Below are positions 6,699-14,751 of a stretch of 64,000 nucleotides of DNA, piece by piece. The DNA is taken from positions 1-64,000 of the forward strand of contig DASUQI010000019.1 in NCBI GenBank assembly GCA_036280655.1. Reading direction: 5' to 3'. The translations under genes and the position numbers were made by a program. Positions within the stretch are counted from its first letter, which is position 1. Every line of letters starts with the position of its first letter. The stretch is from DASSJM01 sp036280655. Lineage in GTDB: Bacteria > Actinomycetota > UBA4738 > HRBIN12. The notes beneath the pieces were generated by a model that saw only the letters and a list, made by a program, of their open reading frames with translations, did no database searches and was not told the origin of the DNA.

Positions 6699-7076
6699 AT
6701 GACTGGTTGGACCGGGGAGGAGCTCGGCCGGATTGGCGAGGCGGTCGAGCTGCAGCTAGCGTCCGTCCGTCCGATCGGCACCCTGCGCCCCTACGTGACG
6801 ATGTGGATCGTCCGGGCCGGCAACGACCTGTACGTCCGCTCCGCCTACGGACCGGACAACCCGTGGTTCCGTCGCGCGAAGTTCAGCGGTGCCGGTCGGA
6901 TCCGTGCCGGTGGCCTGGAGCGAGACGTGAGCTTCGCCGAGCCGAGTCCGGACGTGCACGGCGACATCGACGCGGCCTACAACGCGAAGTACGATCGGTA
7001 CGGGCCCGAGATCGTGGGAACCGTCGTCGGCCGTAAGGCTGAGGAGGTAACGATCCGGTTGATACCGCGCTCCTAA
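6699..7076 (+). CDS. DUF2255 family protein
   Basis: The protein is 125 aa. The ATG is preceded by AAAAGGAGAAG. The pattern MWIVRAGNDLYVRSAYGPDN, then FRRAKFSGAGRIRAGG, DVSFAEP and DAAYNAKYDRYGP is the DUF2255 family, small proteins related in fold to flavin-binding split barrels and nitroreductase-like enzymes, usually cytoplasmic. The biochemical role is not established. It is the last intact gene of the repeat zone; the LtrA remnant on the opposite strand converges on it. Confidence 0.85.
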   Translation: MTGWTGEELGRIGEAVELQLASVRPIGTLRPYVTMWIVRAGNDLYVRSAYGPDNPWFRRAKFSGAGRIRAGGLERDVSFAEPSPDVHGDIDAAYNAKYDRYGPEIVGTVVGRKAEEVTIRLIPRS

Positions 7077-7093
7077 GAGGAGTGAGCTTCCAG

Positions 7094-7535
7094 TCAGGCG
7101 CCTAGGTCGGGGTGGCGGACCCGCCTGCGATCGGCGCGATAGCGCAATGCTTCATATGCCACCACCAGACAACACACGGCGCTGACCACGGCGAGCGAAG
7201 CAAGCGCCGGGATCTTGACCGCAACCGGGAGGAAGGCGAGCAGCACCGCCGCCCCGATCGTCCGCCGACGGAAGAGGTATTGGGTCGCCCGGAAGAGGAA
7301 CGCGATGTGTCCGAGCAGGTACAAGGCCGTGCCTCCGCACAGCGCCACCGCAGGCACGATGTCGAGCGGTTCGCCCACTGGTGGAGGGTCGTCTCGAGCC
7401 CGAAGGCAAAAAGCACGATCCCGGCGATGATCGGAAGGTGGAGATTGCGTAGGAGTCTCGCGCGAGCCGAGCCCGCTCGATGCCGCTGACGTCCAGGAGC
7501 TGTTTGCGCCCGAAGATTGCGGCGACGTCGAAGTT
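7094..7535 (-). pseudogene. ltrA: LtrA-like membrane protein, C-terminal remnant with frameshifts
   Basis: Pieces of a low-temperature-requirement A protein appear in three frames. NFDVAAIFGRKQLL and ERARLARDSY lie in one (from 7535), RNLHLPIIAGIVLFAFGLE in a second, and GEPLDIVPAVALCGGTALYL through LRYRADRRRVRHPDLGA (7375-7094) in a third. Family members read these segments in one frame as EERARLARDSYxYLHLPxxAGIVLFALG ... GEPL. At least two frameshifts and the loss of the first two thirds make it non-functional. The remnant begins about 12 bases from the recombinase remnant on the other strand, so the deletion or insertion joint lies there. Confidence 0.7.
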
Positions 7536-7546
7536 CCCGGTCCCAA

Positions 7547-7866
7547 GGGTGCCCGCTCCGCAGGTCGAACTTCCGCAGGGTGTGGGCGAAGGCTGGGATG
7601 CGGTCGGGTTGGACGGCCTCGTGTTCCACGAACTCCGACACACCGCCGCAGCCCTGGCGATTGCCCAAGGGGCACACCCGCTCGCGATCAAGGAACGGCT
7701 CGGACACTCGTCGATCACGGTCACGATGGACCGTTACGGCGGCCTGTTCCCTCGCCTCGAGGAGACCATCGGCGAGGGCCTGGATGCGGTGCTCCGCGAC
7801 TCGCTCGCGGCCTCCGTGCGGCCTGAGACGGCCTCGGCAGTGCATCTTCGCAGGTCAGCGGGGTAA
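7547..7866 (+). pseudogene. Tyrosine recombinase (integrase), C-terminal remnant
   Basis: GCPLRRSNFRRVWAKAG, typical of actinobacterial phage integrases, is in one frame from 7547. The protein then continues in another frame as VFHELRHTAAALAIAQGAHP, RLGHSS and MDRYGGLFP to a TAA at 7864. The Arg and His of HELRH, the His of GHSS and the Tyr nucleophile of DRYGG are present, but the N-terminal domain and the first catalytic Arg are gone and there is a frameshift near 7600. The gene end overlaps the tRNA-Gly-like segment, as expected for an integrase beside its attachment site. It marks the edge of an old integrated element. Confidence 0.8.
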
Positions 7867-7917
7867 GACCACCAGCCTTCCAAGCTGGTGGTGCGGGTTC
7901 GTTTCCCGTCACCCGCT
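7853..7917 (+). other. Decayed tRNA-Gly(TCC) / attachment-site remnant
   Basis: The segment has a D-arm (GGTC...GACC), an anticodon arm CCAGC-CTTCCAA-GCTGG (anticodon TCC, Gly), a T-arm GCGGG-TTCGTTT-CCCGT and the 3' acceptor strand CACCCGCT. The expected 5' acceptor strand GCGGGTG is absent (ATCTTCG instead), and the invariant A of the T-loop is T. It is therefore a 3' tRNA copy and not a working tRNA, the usual trace of site-specific integration into a tRNA gene. An intact tRNA-Gly(TCC) should exist elsewhere in the genome. Confidence 0.75.
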
Positions 7918-7925
7918 CGAGGCCC

Positions 7926-8471
7926 CTAGCCGGACTTCTGGCCCGTCCGCAGATCCATCCAGTTCGACTCGATCGACGAGTAGCGCGCCCAGGCGGCCGC
8001 CCACCCGTCGTCGTTGCGCGGGAACTTCTCGACCGGCTGCTGCGGGGTGTTCCGGTCCCAGATGCCGAAGTGGTCCGGCGCGTACCCGAGGAGGTACCGC
8101 GACCCGGTGTGCGTGAACTCGATCTTCGCCTCTGCGACGGGCGGTTGTGCCGCTGCCGCGGCAGCGGCTTGCTCGGCGGCGGGTGCGGGTGTCGGTTCGG
8201 CGGCCGGTGCGGCGGTCGCGGCCGGCGCAGACGCGGGCTCGGGGGTCGGCGTCGGGGCCATCATCGTCGCTTGTGGAGGAGCGGCCTCCTTCTTCTCAGA
8301 CCTCTCGGCCTTCTCCTCCTTCTTCGGCGCGGCGTCCGCCTTCGCGGGCTCGGCCTTCTTCGGCGGCCCCGCCGCGGTCGCGGGGATCTCGTCGACGAGC
8401 CACGACCCGCACCAGCGGCACTTGATCGCGGCGTCTTGGATCTGCTCGGCGCAATACGGACAGGTCTTCAT
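7926..8471 (-). CDS. Zinc-ribbon protein with Ala/Pro-rich linker
   Basis: The protein is 181 aa. The N-terminus has two CxxC knuckles (CPYCAEQIQ and CRWCGSWL, about residues 4-22), a typical zinc ribbon. Then comes a ~100-residue low-complexity Lys/Glu then Ala/Pro stretch, probably disordered. A C-terminal domain of ~55 residues has FTHTGSRYLLGYAPDHFGIW and WAAAWARYSSIE. The C-terminal domain recurs in actinobacterial zinc-ribbon proteins of unknown role. There is no membrane segment, so it is cytoplasmic. It is the first intact gene outside the repeat zone. Confidence 0.8.
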   Translation of the reverse strand: MKTCPYCAEQIQDAAIKCRWCGSWLVDEIPATAAGPPKKAEPAKADAAPKKEEKAERSEKKEAAPPQATMMAPTPTPEPASAPAATAAPAAEPTPAPAAEQAAAAAAAQPPVAEAKIEFTHTGSRYLLGYAPDHFGIWDRNTPQQPVEKFPRNDDGWAAAWARYSSIESNWMDLRTGQKSG

Positions 8472-8543
8472 GGGCCCGCTCCTTCCGCGGTTTCGGACGC
8501 ACCAAGGCTACTCCGGGGCCGTGAGGGCCGGGAGACCGACGCG

Positions 8544-9782
8544 CTACGGGCCCTTTACGACCTGGCCGCCCCGCATCACGAACGCAACGTCGGTCAGTCG
8601 GTTCACGTCGTTGAGCACGTCGCCCTCGACCGCGATCACGTCGGCGAACCGCCCCGGCTCGAGCGCTCCCACGCGATCGCTCCACCCGAGCAGCTCGGCC
8701 GCGTCCACCGTCGCCGAACGGATCGCCTGCATCGGCGTCATCCCGAACTTCACCATGTAGGCGAACTGGCTCGCGTTCATGCCGTGCGGATAGGTACCGC
8801 TGTCGGTGCCGAACGCCATCCTCACGCCGGCCTGCAGGGCCTTCGTGAACCCCTCGCGCTGCGCGTCGGTCGTCTCGCGGAGCTTACGCATCACGTTCGG
8901 CGACCATCCGTCGCGCTCGCCCTGCTCGAGCGTCCAGTCCCCCATCCAGACGTCCGCGACGAGGTACGTGCCGCGCTCGGCCATGAGCGCGATCGCCTCG
9001 TCGTCGATCAGGGAGCCGTGCTCGATCGAGCGGACGCCGGCGCGGACGGCGCGCTTGATGCCCTCGGCACCGTGCGCGTGCGCCGCGACGTGCGTCCCGT
9101 AGAGCGCGGCCTCCTCGACCGCGGCTCGGATCTCGGCCTCGCTGAACTCCGGCGCGGACGGCACCGTCCCTTCGGTGAGCACCGCGCCGGTCGCGATCAC
9201 CTTGATGAAGTCGGCCCCGCCCATCAGGAGCCGGCGCACGACCCGCCGGACCTCGTCCTCGGAGTTCGCGACGCCGAACCGGAGGTCGCGCGGGACCACC
9301 GCGTCCACGTCGGGCGCGAGCCCGGTCACGTCGCCGCCGCCCCCCGAGACCGACACGTACGCGCCGGCGCACGCCATCCGCGGGCCGAGCACGTCGCCGG
9401 CCTCGATCGCCTGGCTGAGCGCGACGTCGACGAACGCGCGGAACGTCCCGACGTCGCGGACGCTCGTGAACCCGGCAAGGATCGTGTCCCGCGCGTTCCG
9501 AACGCCCGACAGCGCCTCCTGCGCGCCGGTCCGTTCGATCAGGCGCGAGTACCCCTGGCCGCTCTCGAGCTCGCCGATCAGGTGGGCGTGGCAGTCGATC
9601 AGGCCGGGAAGGACCGAGTGGTTCGAGAGGTCGATGACCCTCTCGGCGTCGGGGTACCGGCCCTCGTCGGGCCCGAACGACTCGATCCGGTCGCCGCGGA
9701 TCGCGATGACCTGCGCCCGCAGCACCTCGCCCGCGACGACGTCGACGAACCGGCCCGCGCGGACGAGGGTGTGGTCGCTCAC
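8544..9782 (-). CDS. Amidohydrolase (imidazolonepropionase / prolidase-like)
   Basis: The protein is 412 aa with a GTG start overlapping the upstream ALDH stop by 4 bases (GTGA). It is a metal-dependent TIM-barrel hydrolase: HSVLPGLIDCHAHL (the HxH metal ligands), GGADFIKVIATG (Lys that is usually carboxylated), THVAAHAHG, VRSIEHG and FGTDSGT (the remaining His and Asp ligands). The C-terminus has EPGRFADVIAVEGDVL, as in the Xaa-Pro dipeptidase or imidazolonepropionase-related group. It probably cleaves a cyclic amide or a dipeptide-like bond in the cytoplasm. Coupling to an aldehyde dehydrogenase suggests a shared catabolic step. The substrate is unknown. Confidence 0.9.
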   Translation of the reverse strand: MSDHTLVRAGRFVDVVAGEVLRAQVIAIRGDRIESFGPDEGRYPDAERVIDLSNHSVLPGLIDCHAHLIGELESGQGYSRLIERTGAQEALSGVRNARDTILAGFTSVRDVGTFRAFVDVALSQAIEAGDVLGPRMACAGAYVSVSGGGGDVTGLAPDVDAVVPRDLRFGVANSEDEVRRVVRRLLMGGADFIKVIATGAVLTEGTVPSAPEFSEAEIRAAVEEAALYGTHVAAHAHGAEGIKRAVRAGVRSIEHGSLIDDEAIALMAERGTYLVADVWMGDWTLEQGERDGWSPNVMRKLRETTDAQREGFTKALQAGVRMAFGTDSGTYPHGMNASQFAYMVKFGMTPMQAIRSATVDAAELLGWSDRVGALEPGRFADVIAVEGDVLNDVNRLTDVAFVMRGGQVVKGP

Positions 9783-11347
9783 GCGTCGGGGAGCCGGTAG
9801 GAGGGGTCCGCTTCGACGTCGCCGACGTCCATTTGCGCCTTCTGGAGCCGGCCCGAGTAGTCCCAGTTCATCGACTGCCAGCGGGTGAACTGGTCGAGCA
9901 CCCAGACGCCCGACTGCCGCGCGCCGTTGCCACTGCGCCCGTTGCCACCGAACGGCAGGTGCGCCTCGGCCCCGGTGGTCGAGTTGTTCACGCTCACCAT
10001 CCCGGCCGAGATCCGCTCGCGGAACCGGAACACGTTGAGCGGGTCCGTCGTGTAGATCGAGGACGACAGGCCGTACCCGTGGCCGTTCGCGAGCGCCATC
10101 GCCTCGTCGAAGTCCACGAACGAGGCCACGCCCACGATCGGCCCGAACGTCTCCTGCTTGTAGAGGTCATCGACCATCGTGACCCCGTCGACGATCGTCG
10201 GGTGCACGTACAGGCCGGCGTCCGGATCGCCGACGAACCCCTCGCGCGGCTCGTCGCGCGTGATCCGGCCGGTGCCGGTCGAGCCGCTCAGCGCGTGATG
10301 CGGCTGCACCCAGTCGAGCCACCCGAGGAAGCGCTCGCAGAAGCGGGCCGAGATCATCGGCCCGTACAGCACGGGCTCGAACGGGTCGCCGATCGCCGCC
10401 GTTCCGACGGCGTCCGAGAAGCGGGACAGGAAGTCGTCGTGGACGCCCTCGTGCACGATCACGGTGCCGAGCGACGTGCACCGCTGCCCCGCCGTCCCGA
10501 AGCCGCTGAACAGCGCGCCCTCCACCGCGAGGTCGAGATCCGCGTCGAGCATCACGACGAGCGGGTTCTTGCCGCCGAGCTCGAGACAGGGCGTTTGGAG
10601 GTGCCGGCCGGCGAGCTCGCCGATCCTCCGGCCGACGTCACTCGAGCCGGTGAACCCCACCTTGTCGACGAGGCCCGCATCGAGCGCCCGCGACAGCCCC
10701 TCGAACGTCGACGCCCCGTCGGCCAGGACCATGTTGAACACGCCCGGCGGGAACCCCGCGTGCAGGAACAGCTGCGCGAGCGCCTCGGAGGTCGCCGGCG
10801 CGTACTCGGCCGGCTTCCAGACGGCGGTGTTGCCGGACAGCAGCGCCGGCACCAGGTACCAGGACGGCACGGCGAGCGGGAAGTTCCCGGCCGTGACGAT
10901 CGCCGCCACGCCGACGGGGTTCCGGAACGTGAACAGCTGCTTGTCGGGGAGCTCGGACGGGACCGTCATCCCGTAGAGGCGGCGGCCCTCCGACGCGAAG
11001 AACGTGCAGGTGTCCACGACCTCCTGGACCGACCCGCGCGCCTCGGCGATCGGCTTACCGATCTCGCGCGTCATGATCCGGGCGAGGGTCTCCGCGTTGT
11101 CCTCGACGAGGCGGCCGAGGATCTGGATCGCTCGCCCGCGGGTCGGCGCCGGGACGCGCCCCCATGCCGCCTGTGCCTCGCGGGCGGTGCGGCACGCCTC
11201 GACGAACGTGGTCGAGTCGCCGAGCGCCGCGGTCGCGACCGTCTCGTCGAGCCGCGCCGGGTTCGGAACGTCGAACGTCCCGCCGGGCGCGTCGGTGTCG
11301 GGCCGACCGGCGATCAGCGAGGCGACGGGTCGAGGCACGGCGTCCAT
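9779..11347 (-). CDS. Aldehyde dehydrogenase (ALDH7-like)
   Basis: The protein is 522 aa. I chose the ATG at 11347 (MDAVPRPVASLIAG) rather than 11419, since the latter would cover the start of the divergent gene. NAD-binding segments IVTAGNFPLAVPSW and NTAVWKPAEYAP, FTGSSDVGRRIG, catalytic Glu in CLELGGKNP and catalytic Cys in GQRCTSLGT are all present. The GQRCTS context and the C-terminal PFGGNGRSGNGARQ recall aminoadipate-semialdehyde-type (ALDH7) enzymes. NAD(P)+-dependent oxidation of an aldehyde to an acid is expected. It is first in a two-gene operon with the amidohydrolase. Substrate not determined. Confidence 0.9.
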   Translation of the reverse strand: MDAVPRPVASLIAGRPDTDAPGGTFDVPNPARLDETVATAALGDSTTFVEACRTAREAQAAWGRVPAPTRGRAIQILGRLVEDNAETLARIMTREIGKPIAEARGSVQEVVDTCTFFASEGRRLYGMTVPSELPDKQLFTFRNPVGVAAIVTAGNFPLAVPSWYLVPALLSGNTAVWKPAEYAPATSEALAQLFLHAGFPPGVFNMVLADGASTFEGLSRALDAGLVDKVGFTGSSDVGRRIGELAGRHLQTPCLELGGKNPLVVMLDADLDLAVEGALFSGFGTAGQRCTSLGTVIVHEGVHDDFLSRFSDAVGTAAIGDPFEPVLYGPMISARFCERFLGWLDWVQPHHALSGSTGTGRITRDEPREGFVGDPDAGLYVHPTIVDGVTMVDDLYKQETFGPIVGVASFVDFDEAMALANGHGYGLSSSIYTTDPLNVFRFRERISAGMVSVNNSTTGAEAHLPFGGNGRSGNGARQSGVWVLDQFTRWQSMNWDYSGRLQKAQMDVGDVEADPSYRLPDA

Positions 11348-11417
11348 CCTACGGCTCGCCGACCCGGCGGCTCTCGGCTCGTTTGCCCGCCGGGCGTCGC
11401 CCTGCGACGATGACGCC

Positions 11418-11843
11418 ATGGCGAAGCGACAGCCGATGAACTACCTGCTCGCACGCGTCCCGCTATTCGCGGACCTGTCCAAACGCCACCTCTCTCACAT
11501 CGCCGCGGCCGCGGAGGAACGCGTCTACCACGAGGGGCAGGTCATCGTGAAGGCGGGCGATCCCGGCGAGGCGTTCTACGTGATCGTGAACGGTCGCGTG
11601 AGGGTCGGGAAGGGCAACCGGACGGAGGCCGAGCTGAAGTCCGGCGACTTCTTCGGCGAGCTCGCGCTCCTCGACGGCGAGGCGCGGACGCGGAACGTGA
11701 CCGCCCTCACGCCGCTCGAGGTGATTCGGATCGAGCGCGCGGCGTTCCGGAACCTGCTCCGCAAGGAGCCCAACCTCGCGATCGGGCTCCTCGAGGGCAT
11801 GGCGCGGCGGACGCGCAAGATCCTCGATTCCCCGCAGGCTTAG
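11418..11843 (+). CDS. Stand-alone cyclic-nucleotide-binding domain protein
   Basis: The protein is 141 aa with an ATG at 11418. It consists almost wholly of a CAP-type effector domain: LFADLSKRHLSHIA, EGQVIVKAGDPGEAFYVIVN, GRVRVGKGN, SGDFFGELALLDGEARTRNV (phosphate-binding cassette with the GEL/A and R of EARTRNV) and EVIRIERAAF. No helix-turn-helix follows, so it is not a DNA-binding CRP by itself. It may be a regulatory subunit or sensor. A second copy of such a domain is fused to an MFS transporter at 16657. It is divergent from the ALDH gene. Confidence 0.85.
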   Translation: MAKRQPMNYLLARVPLFADLSKRHLSHIAAAAEERVYHEGQVIVKAGDPGEAFYVIVNGRVRVGKGNRTEAELKSGDFFGELALLDGEARTRNVTALTPLEVIRIERAAFRNLLRKEPNLAIGLLEGMARRTRKILDSPQA

Positions 11844-12022
11844 CCCGCGTCGGACACCTTTTCGGAACACCTCCGGGAACCCCGGCGTAGCCGAAAGCTC
11901 GGGCAGCCGATGCCGACGGCTCGACGGCGGGGCCCGAACGTTGCCCGGAAGCTAGCCCTTCGGCCGATGTGTCCTTGCGGGACCGCGTGTGAGCATCGTG
12001 CCTCGATCATGAAGGGGGCCCG
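11844..12022 (+). promoter_or_regulatory. Possibly structured leader of the subtilase gene
   Basis: The 179 bases before the protease start hold several short complementary blocks (CCGGGAACCCCGG; CCGAAAGCTCGGGCAGCCGA; GCCGACGGCTCGACGGCGG; CCCTTCGGCC). The purine-rich joining segments recall ligand-sensing leaders of actinobacterial exported enzymes (ydaO/c-di-AMP type), but I cannot match a consensus by eye. A ribosome site (AAGGGGG) lies just before the GTG. Confidence 0.25.
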
Positions 12023-13540
12023 GTGAGGGTTCGACGTGGCATCGCGTCGACGGCGATCCTGGCGATCGTCGCGATCGGAGTGCCGTGGGGGGTGTCGAGC
12101 GCCGCCGCGGGTCCGGGCCGCATCCACCGCCAGCCGAACGCCGTCCCGGGTCGATACATCGTCGTGCTGAACCCCGGGGTCGACACGATCTCGAGCTCCG
12201 TTGCATCCGACCTCGCGCGCGCGCACGGCGCCGACGTCCGCAAGGTCTTCCGGTTCGCGCTCGACGGGTTCGTCGCGAAGATGACGCCCCGGGAGGCACT
12301 CGCAACGAGTCGTGACCCGCGGGTGGCGTTCGTCGAGCAGGACGCGGTCGTCCGGCTCTTCGAGACGCAGACCCCGGCGACCTGGGGGCTCGACCGCGTC
12401 GACCAGCGGAACCTCCCGCTCGACACGAGCTTCACGTACTCGGCCGCGGGAGCCGGCGTCACCGCGTACGTGATCGACACCGGGATCCGTTACACGCACG
12501 CCGAGTTCGGCGGGCGGGCGACGAGTGGCTTCGACGCGATCGACGGAGGCAGCGCCGACGATTGCCACGGTCACGGGACCCACGTCGCCGGAACGATCGG
12601 CGGCTCGACGTACGGGGTCGCGAAGCAGGTGAGCCTCGTCGGTGTCCGCGTCCTCAACTGCCAGGGCTCGGGCACCACGTCGCAGGTGATCGCCGGCATC
12701 GACTGGGTGACCGGCGACCACGATCCGGGCGAGCCCGCCGTGGCGAACCTGAGCCTCGGCGGACCGGCGTCGACCGCGATGGACCAGGCGGTCTCGAACT
12801 CGATCGCCGACGGCGTGACGTACGCGATCGCCGCGGGCAACGGGAACATCTTCGGTTTTTCCGTGAACGCGTGCACGACCTCCCCCGCGCGCGTGGAGAC
12901 CGCGCTCACGGTGAGCGCCACGAACTCGAGCGACGCGAAGGCGACCTGGGCCAACTTCGGGAGCTGCGTGGACCTGTTCGCCCCCGGCGTCTCGATCACG
13001 TCGGCCTGGGCGACGGGCGACGCCGCCACCAGCACAATCAGCGGGACCTCGATGGCCACGCCGCACGTGGCCGGCGTCGCGGCCCTGTACCTGGAGCCGA
13101 ACCCCGGCGCCCTCCCCGCCGAGGTCGTGTCGACGATCACCTCAAGCGCGACGCCGGGCCTCGTGAGCGCCGCAGGGACGGGCTCGCCGAACCGCCTGCT
13201 CTACTCCGGGCTCACGGCGCCTCTGCCCTCGCCGACACCGACGCCCCCTCCACCGTCCCCCTCGCCGACCCCGACGCCGCCTCCCCCGTCCCCCTCGACG
13301 ATCACCCTGACCGCGACGGGCGCGACCTACTACCTCACGGTCCGCATCGTCACGCTGAACTGGTCGGGAGCGACGTCGACCTACGTCGACTTGTATCGGA
13401 ACGGGGTCCGGTTCGGCTCGGCGTCGGCGAGCTCCGGAACGGCGATGGACGTCGTCTCGACGAGCGGCGGGTCGTTCACGTACAAGGTCTGCGAGTACCG
13501 GACGACGACGTGCTCGAACACGGCCACCGTGACGTTCTGA
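12023..13540 (+). CDS. Secreted subtilisin-like serine protease (S8, proteinase K type)
   Basis: The protein is 505 aa with a GTG start after AAGGGGGCCCG. Order: signal peptide (to about residue 29, VSSAAAG), I9 propeptide (GRYIVVLNPGV ... HGADVRKVFRFALDGFVAKM), then the catalytic domain with Asp in VIDTGIRYTH, His in CHGHGTHVAGTIGG, Asn in AAGNGN and Ser in GTSMATPHVAGVAAL. A Pro/Ser/Thr linker (PSPTPTPPPPSPSPTPT) leads to an ~80-residue Fn3-like C-terminal domain (LNWSGATSTYVDLYRNG) with two Cys. It acts outside the cell on proteins, probably for nutrition. The close match to aqualysin/proteinase K motifs makes the call secure. Confidence 0.95.
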   Translation: MRVRRGIASTAILAIVAIGVPWGVSSAAAGPGRIHRQPNAVPGRYIVVLNPGVDTISSSVASDLARAHGADVRKVFRFALDGFVAKMTPREALATSRDPRVAFVEQDAVVRLFETQTPATWGLDRVDQRNLPLDTSFTYSAAGAGVTAYVIDTGIRYTHAEFGGRATSGFDAIDGGSADDCHGHGTHVAGTIGGSTYGVAKQVSLVGVRVLNCQGSGTTSQVIAGIDWVTGDHDPGEPAVANLSLGGPASTAMDQAVSNSIADGVTYAIAAGNGNIFGFSVNACTTSPARVETALTVSATNSSDAKATWANFGSCVDLFAPGVSITSAWATGDAATSTISGTSMATPHVAGVAALYLEPNPGALPAEVVSTITSSATPGLVSAAGTGSPNRLLYSGLTAPLPSPTPTPPPPSPSPTPTPPPPSPSTITLTATGATYYLTVRIVTLNWSGATSTYVDLYRNGVRFGSASASSGTAMDVVSTSGGSFTYKVCEYRTTTCSNTATVTF

Positions 13541-13580
13541 CGGCGTCCCGCCGGGCTCGAGCCTCTAGAATCTGTATCGC

Positions 13581-13655
13581 GCGCCGGTAGCTCAGTCCGG
13601 ACAGAGCGGCTGCCTTCTAAGCAGCGGGTCGGAGGTTCGAGTCCTCCCCGGCGCA
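13581..13655 (+). tRNA. tRNA-Arg(TCT)
   Basis: The acceptor GCGCCGG pairs with CCGGCGC. The D-arm is GCTC/GAGC, the anticodon arm GCTGC-CTTCTAA-GCAGC (anticodon TCT, Arg for AGA), the variable loop GGGTC and the T-arm GGAGG-TTCGAGT-CCTCC. The discriminator base is A and CCA is not encoded (ACG follows). All invariant positions look intact. Confidence 0.95.
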
Positions 13656-13825
13656 CGAGCCACATCAGTCGATCCATCGTTTGCCGCCGGTGACCGAACC
13701 CGGGCCGGGAGACGCTTCCGCGGAGTGCGTTCGGAGGCTCCTGGGTATGGCATGGGCATCAACGCAGACCGAACGAAGGGGTCGCACGTGCCACGTTCAC
13801 AGGTGGGAAACGAAGGAAGTGTGAT

Positions 13826-14160
13826 GGATCCTTCACCGGGTTCTCGAGCTGGGTCGCGAGACGGACCGAGAGCCACTGGACGTTCACGGTCGTCGGTGTG
13901 CTCGTCATCGCCAGTCTCGTCCTCTTCGGTGTCGAGACGACGAACATCGCGATCTCGATCGTGACCTTCTGATGGTGTACGTGCTTCAGAACACCCAGAA
14001 CCCTCACTCCGCCGCCCTGCACCTCAAGCTCGACGAGATCGTCCAGGCGGAGCCCGACGCGAGGGATGACGTCGCGGGCGTCGAGTCGATGTCCGAGCCC
14101 GAGATCCGGGAGCTTTCCCGTGAGGAACGGGACGTGAGCGCGGCGGCAGTCGGGGAATAA
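13826..14160 (+). pseudogene. Low-affinity iron permease family protein, frameshifted
   Basis: The first frame reads TGFSSWVARRTESHWTFTVV, GVLVIASLVLFGVETTNIAI and SIVTF, then TGA at 13970. The next frame opens at once with MVYVLQNTQNPHSAALHLKL DEIV and ends SEPEIRELSREERD. In the family these are continuous (VTFLMVxxLQNTQNRDxxAxxLKLDELI). One missing C near 13969 explains the break. Two membrane helices would result. No ATG or GTG is in frame before residue 1, so the start is unclear and there may be a second lesion. Decayed gene or sequence error. Confidence 0.6.
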
Positions 14161-14206
14161 TCCGGATCGGACCGGTCCTCGGCAACCACGAGGGTGGGTC
14201 GGAGCG

Positions 14207-14578
14207 CTACACCTCGAAGATCACGGCCTCACACCCGGCACCGACGCGCTCGTCGGGCCGTCGAGGGTAGTCGGAGACGACCACGTCGAAGCCGGTGCCG
14301 CAGACGTAGGTATCCCGGCCCGGTCCGCCCTTCAGCAGGTCGTCTCCCCGCCCGCCGACCAACCGATCGTCCCCGGCCTTCCCGCGCAGCACGTCGTCGC
14401 CCCCAAACCCGAAGATGACGTCGGACCCGGTGGACCCCTGGATGCTGTCGGCTTCGGCCGTCCCGTCCCTGGTCACCGCACGGGCCGGCGTTGCCGACAG
14501 CAGCAGCACGACCGCGAGCAGCAAGACGATCAGAACGGCGGGCCCTCCGCGCGGCTCTCTCCCGGCGTTCATCCTCAT
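14207..14578 (-). CDS. Secreted RTX-like calcium-binding repeat protein
   Basis: The protein is 123 aa. An N-terminal signal segment (AVLIVLLLAVVLLLSATPARA) is followed by a short run of hemolysin-type nonapeptides: GSTGSDVIFGFGGDDVLRGK, AGDDRLVGGRGDDLLKGG and GPGRDTYVCGTGFDVVV. The GGxGxDxL pattern binds Ca2+ in parallel beta rolls. Two cysteines in the C-terminal cap (YVCG and AGCEAVIFEV) may pair. It is much shorter than RTX toxins and has no catalytic domain, so it is probably a small surface or secreted protein. The start may be Met1 or Met3. Confidence 0.85.
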   Translation of the reverse strand: MRMNAGREPRGGPAVLIVLLLAVVLLLSATPARAVTRDGTAEADSIQGSTGSDVIFGFGGDDVLRGKAGDDRLVGGRGDDLLKGGPGRDTYVCGTGFDVVVSDYPRRPDERVGAGCEAVIFEV

Positions 14579-14751
14579 GACCCACCCTTACCCCGTCTTG
14601 GGGGGAGCGACGCGCCGCCCCTCGACAGGGCCGGTTCGCAGGCCGGCGTGACCGCGGATCTCGCGTGTGGGAGCGGCTCCCACCTGTGCCGTGCAGCCTC
14701 CGAGGGTTTGTCGTAGGGTGCGGCGGGCCTGGACTTCGGGGAGGAAGAGGG

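Noticed and set aside
1..6700. A classical integron
   Set aside because: No integron-type integrase is present in the window, and the repeats lack consistent attC core sites; I report only the resemblance.
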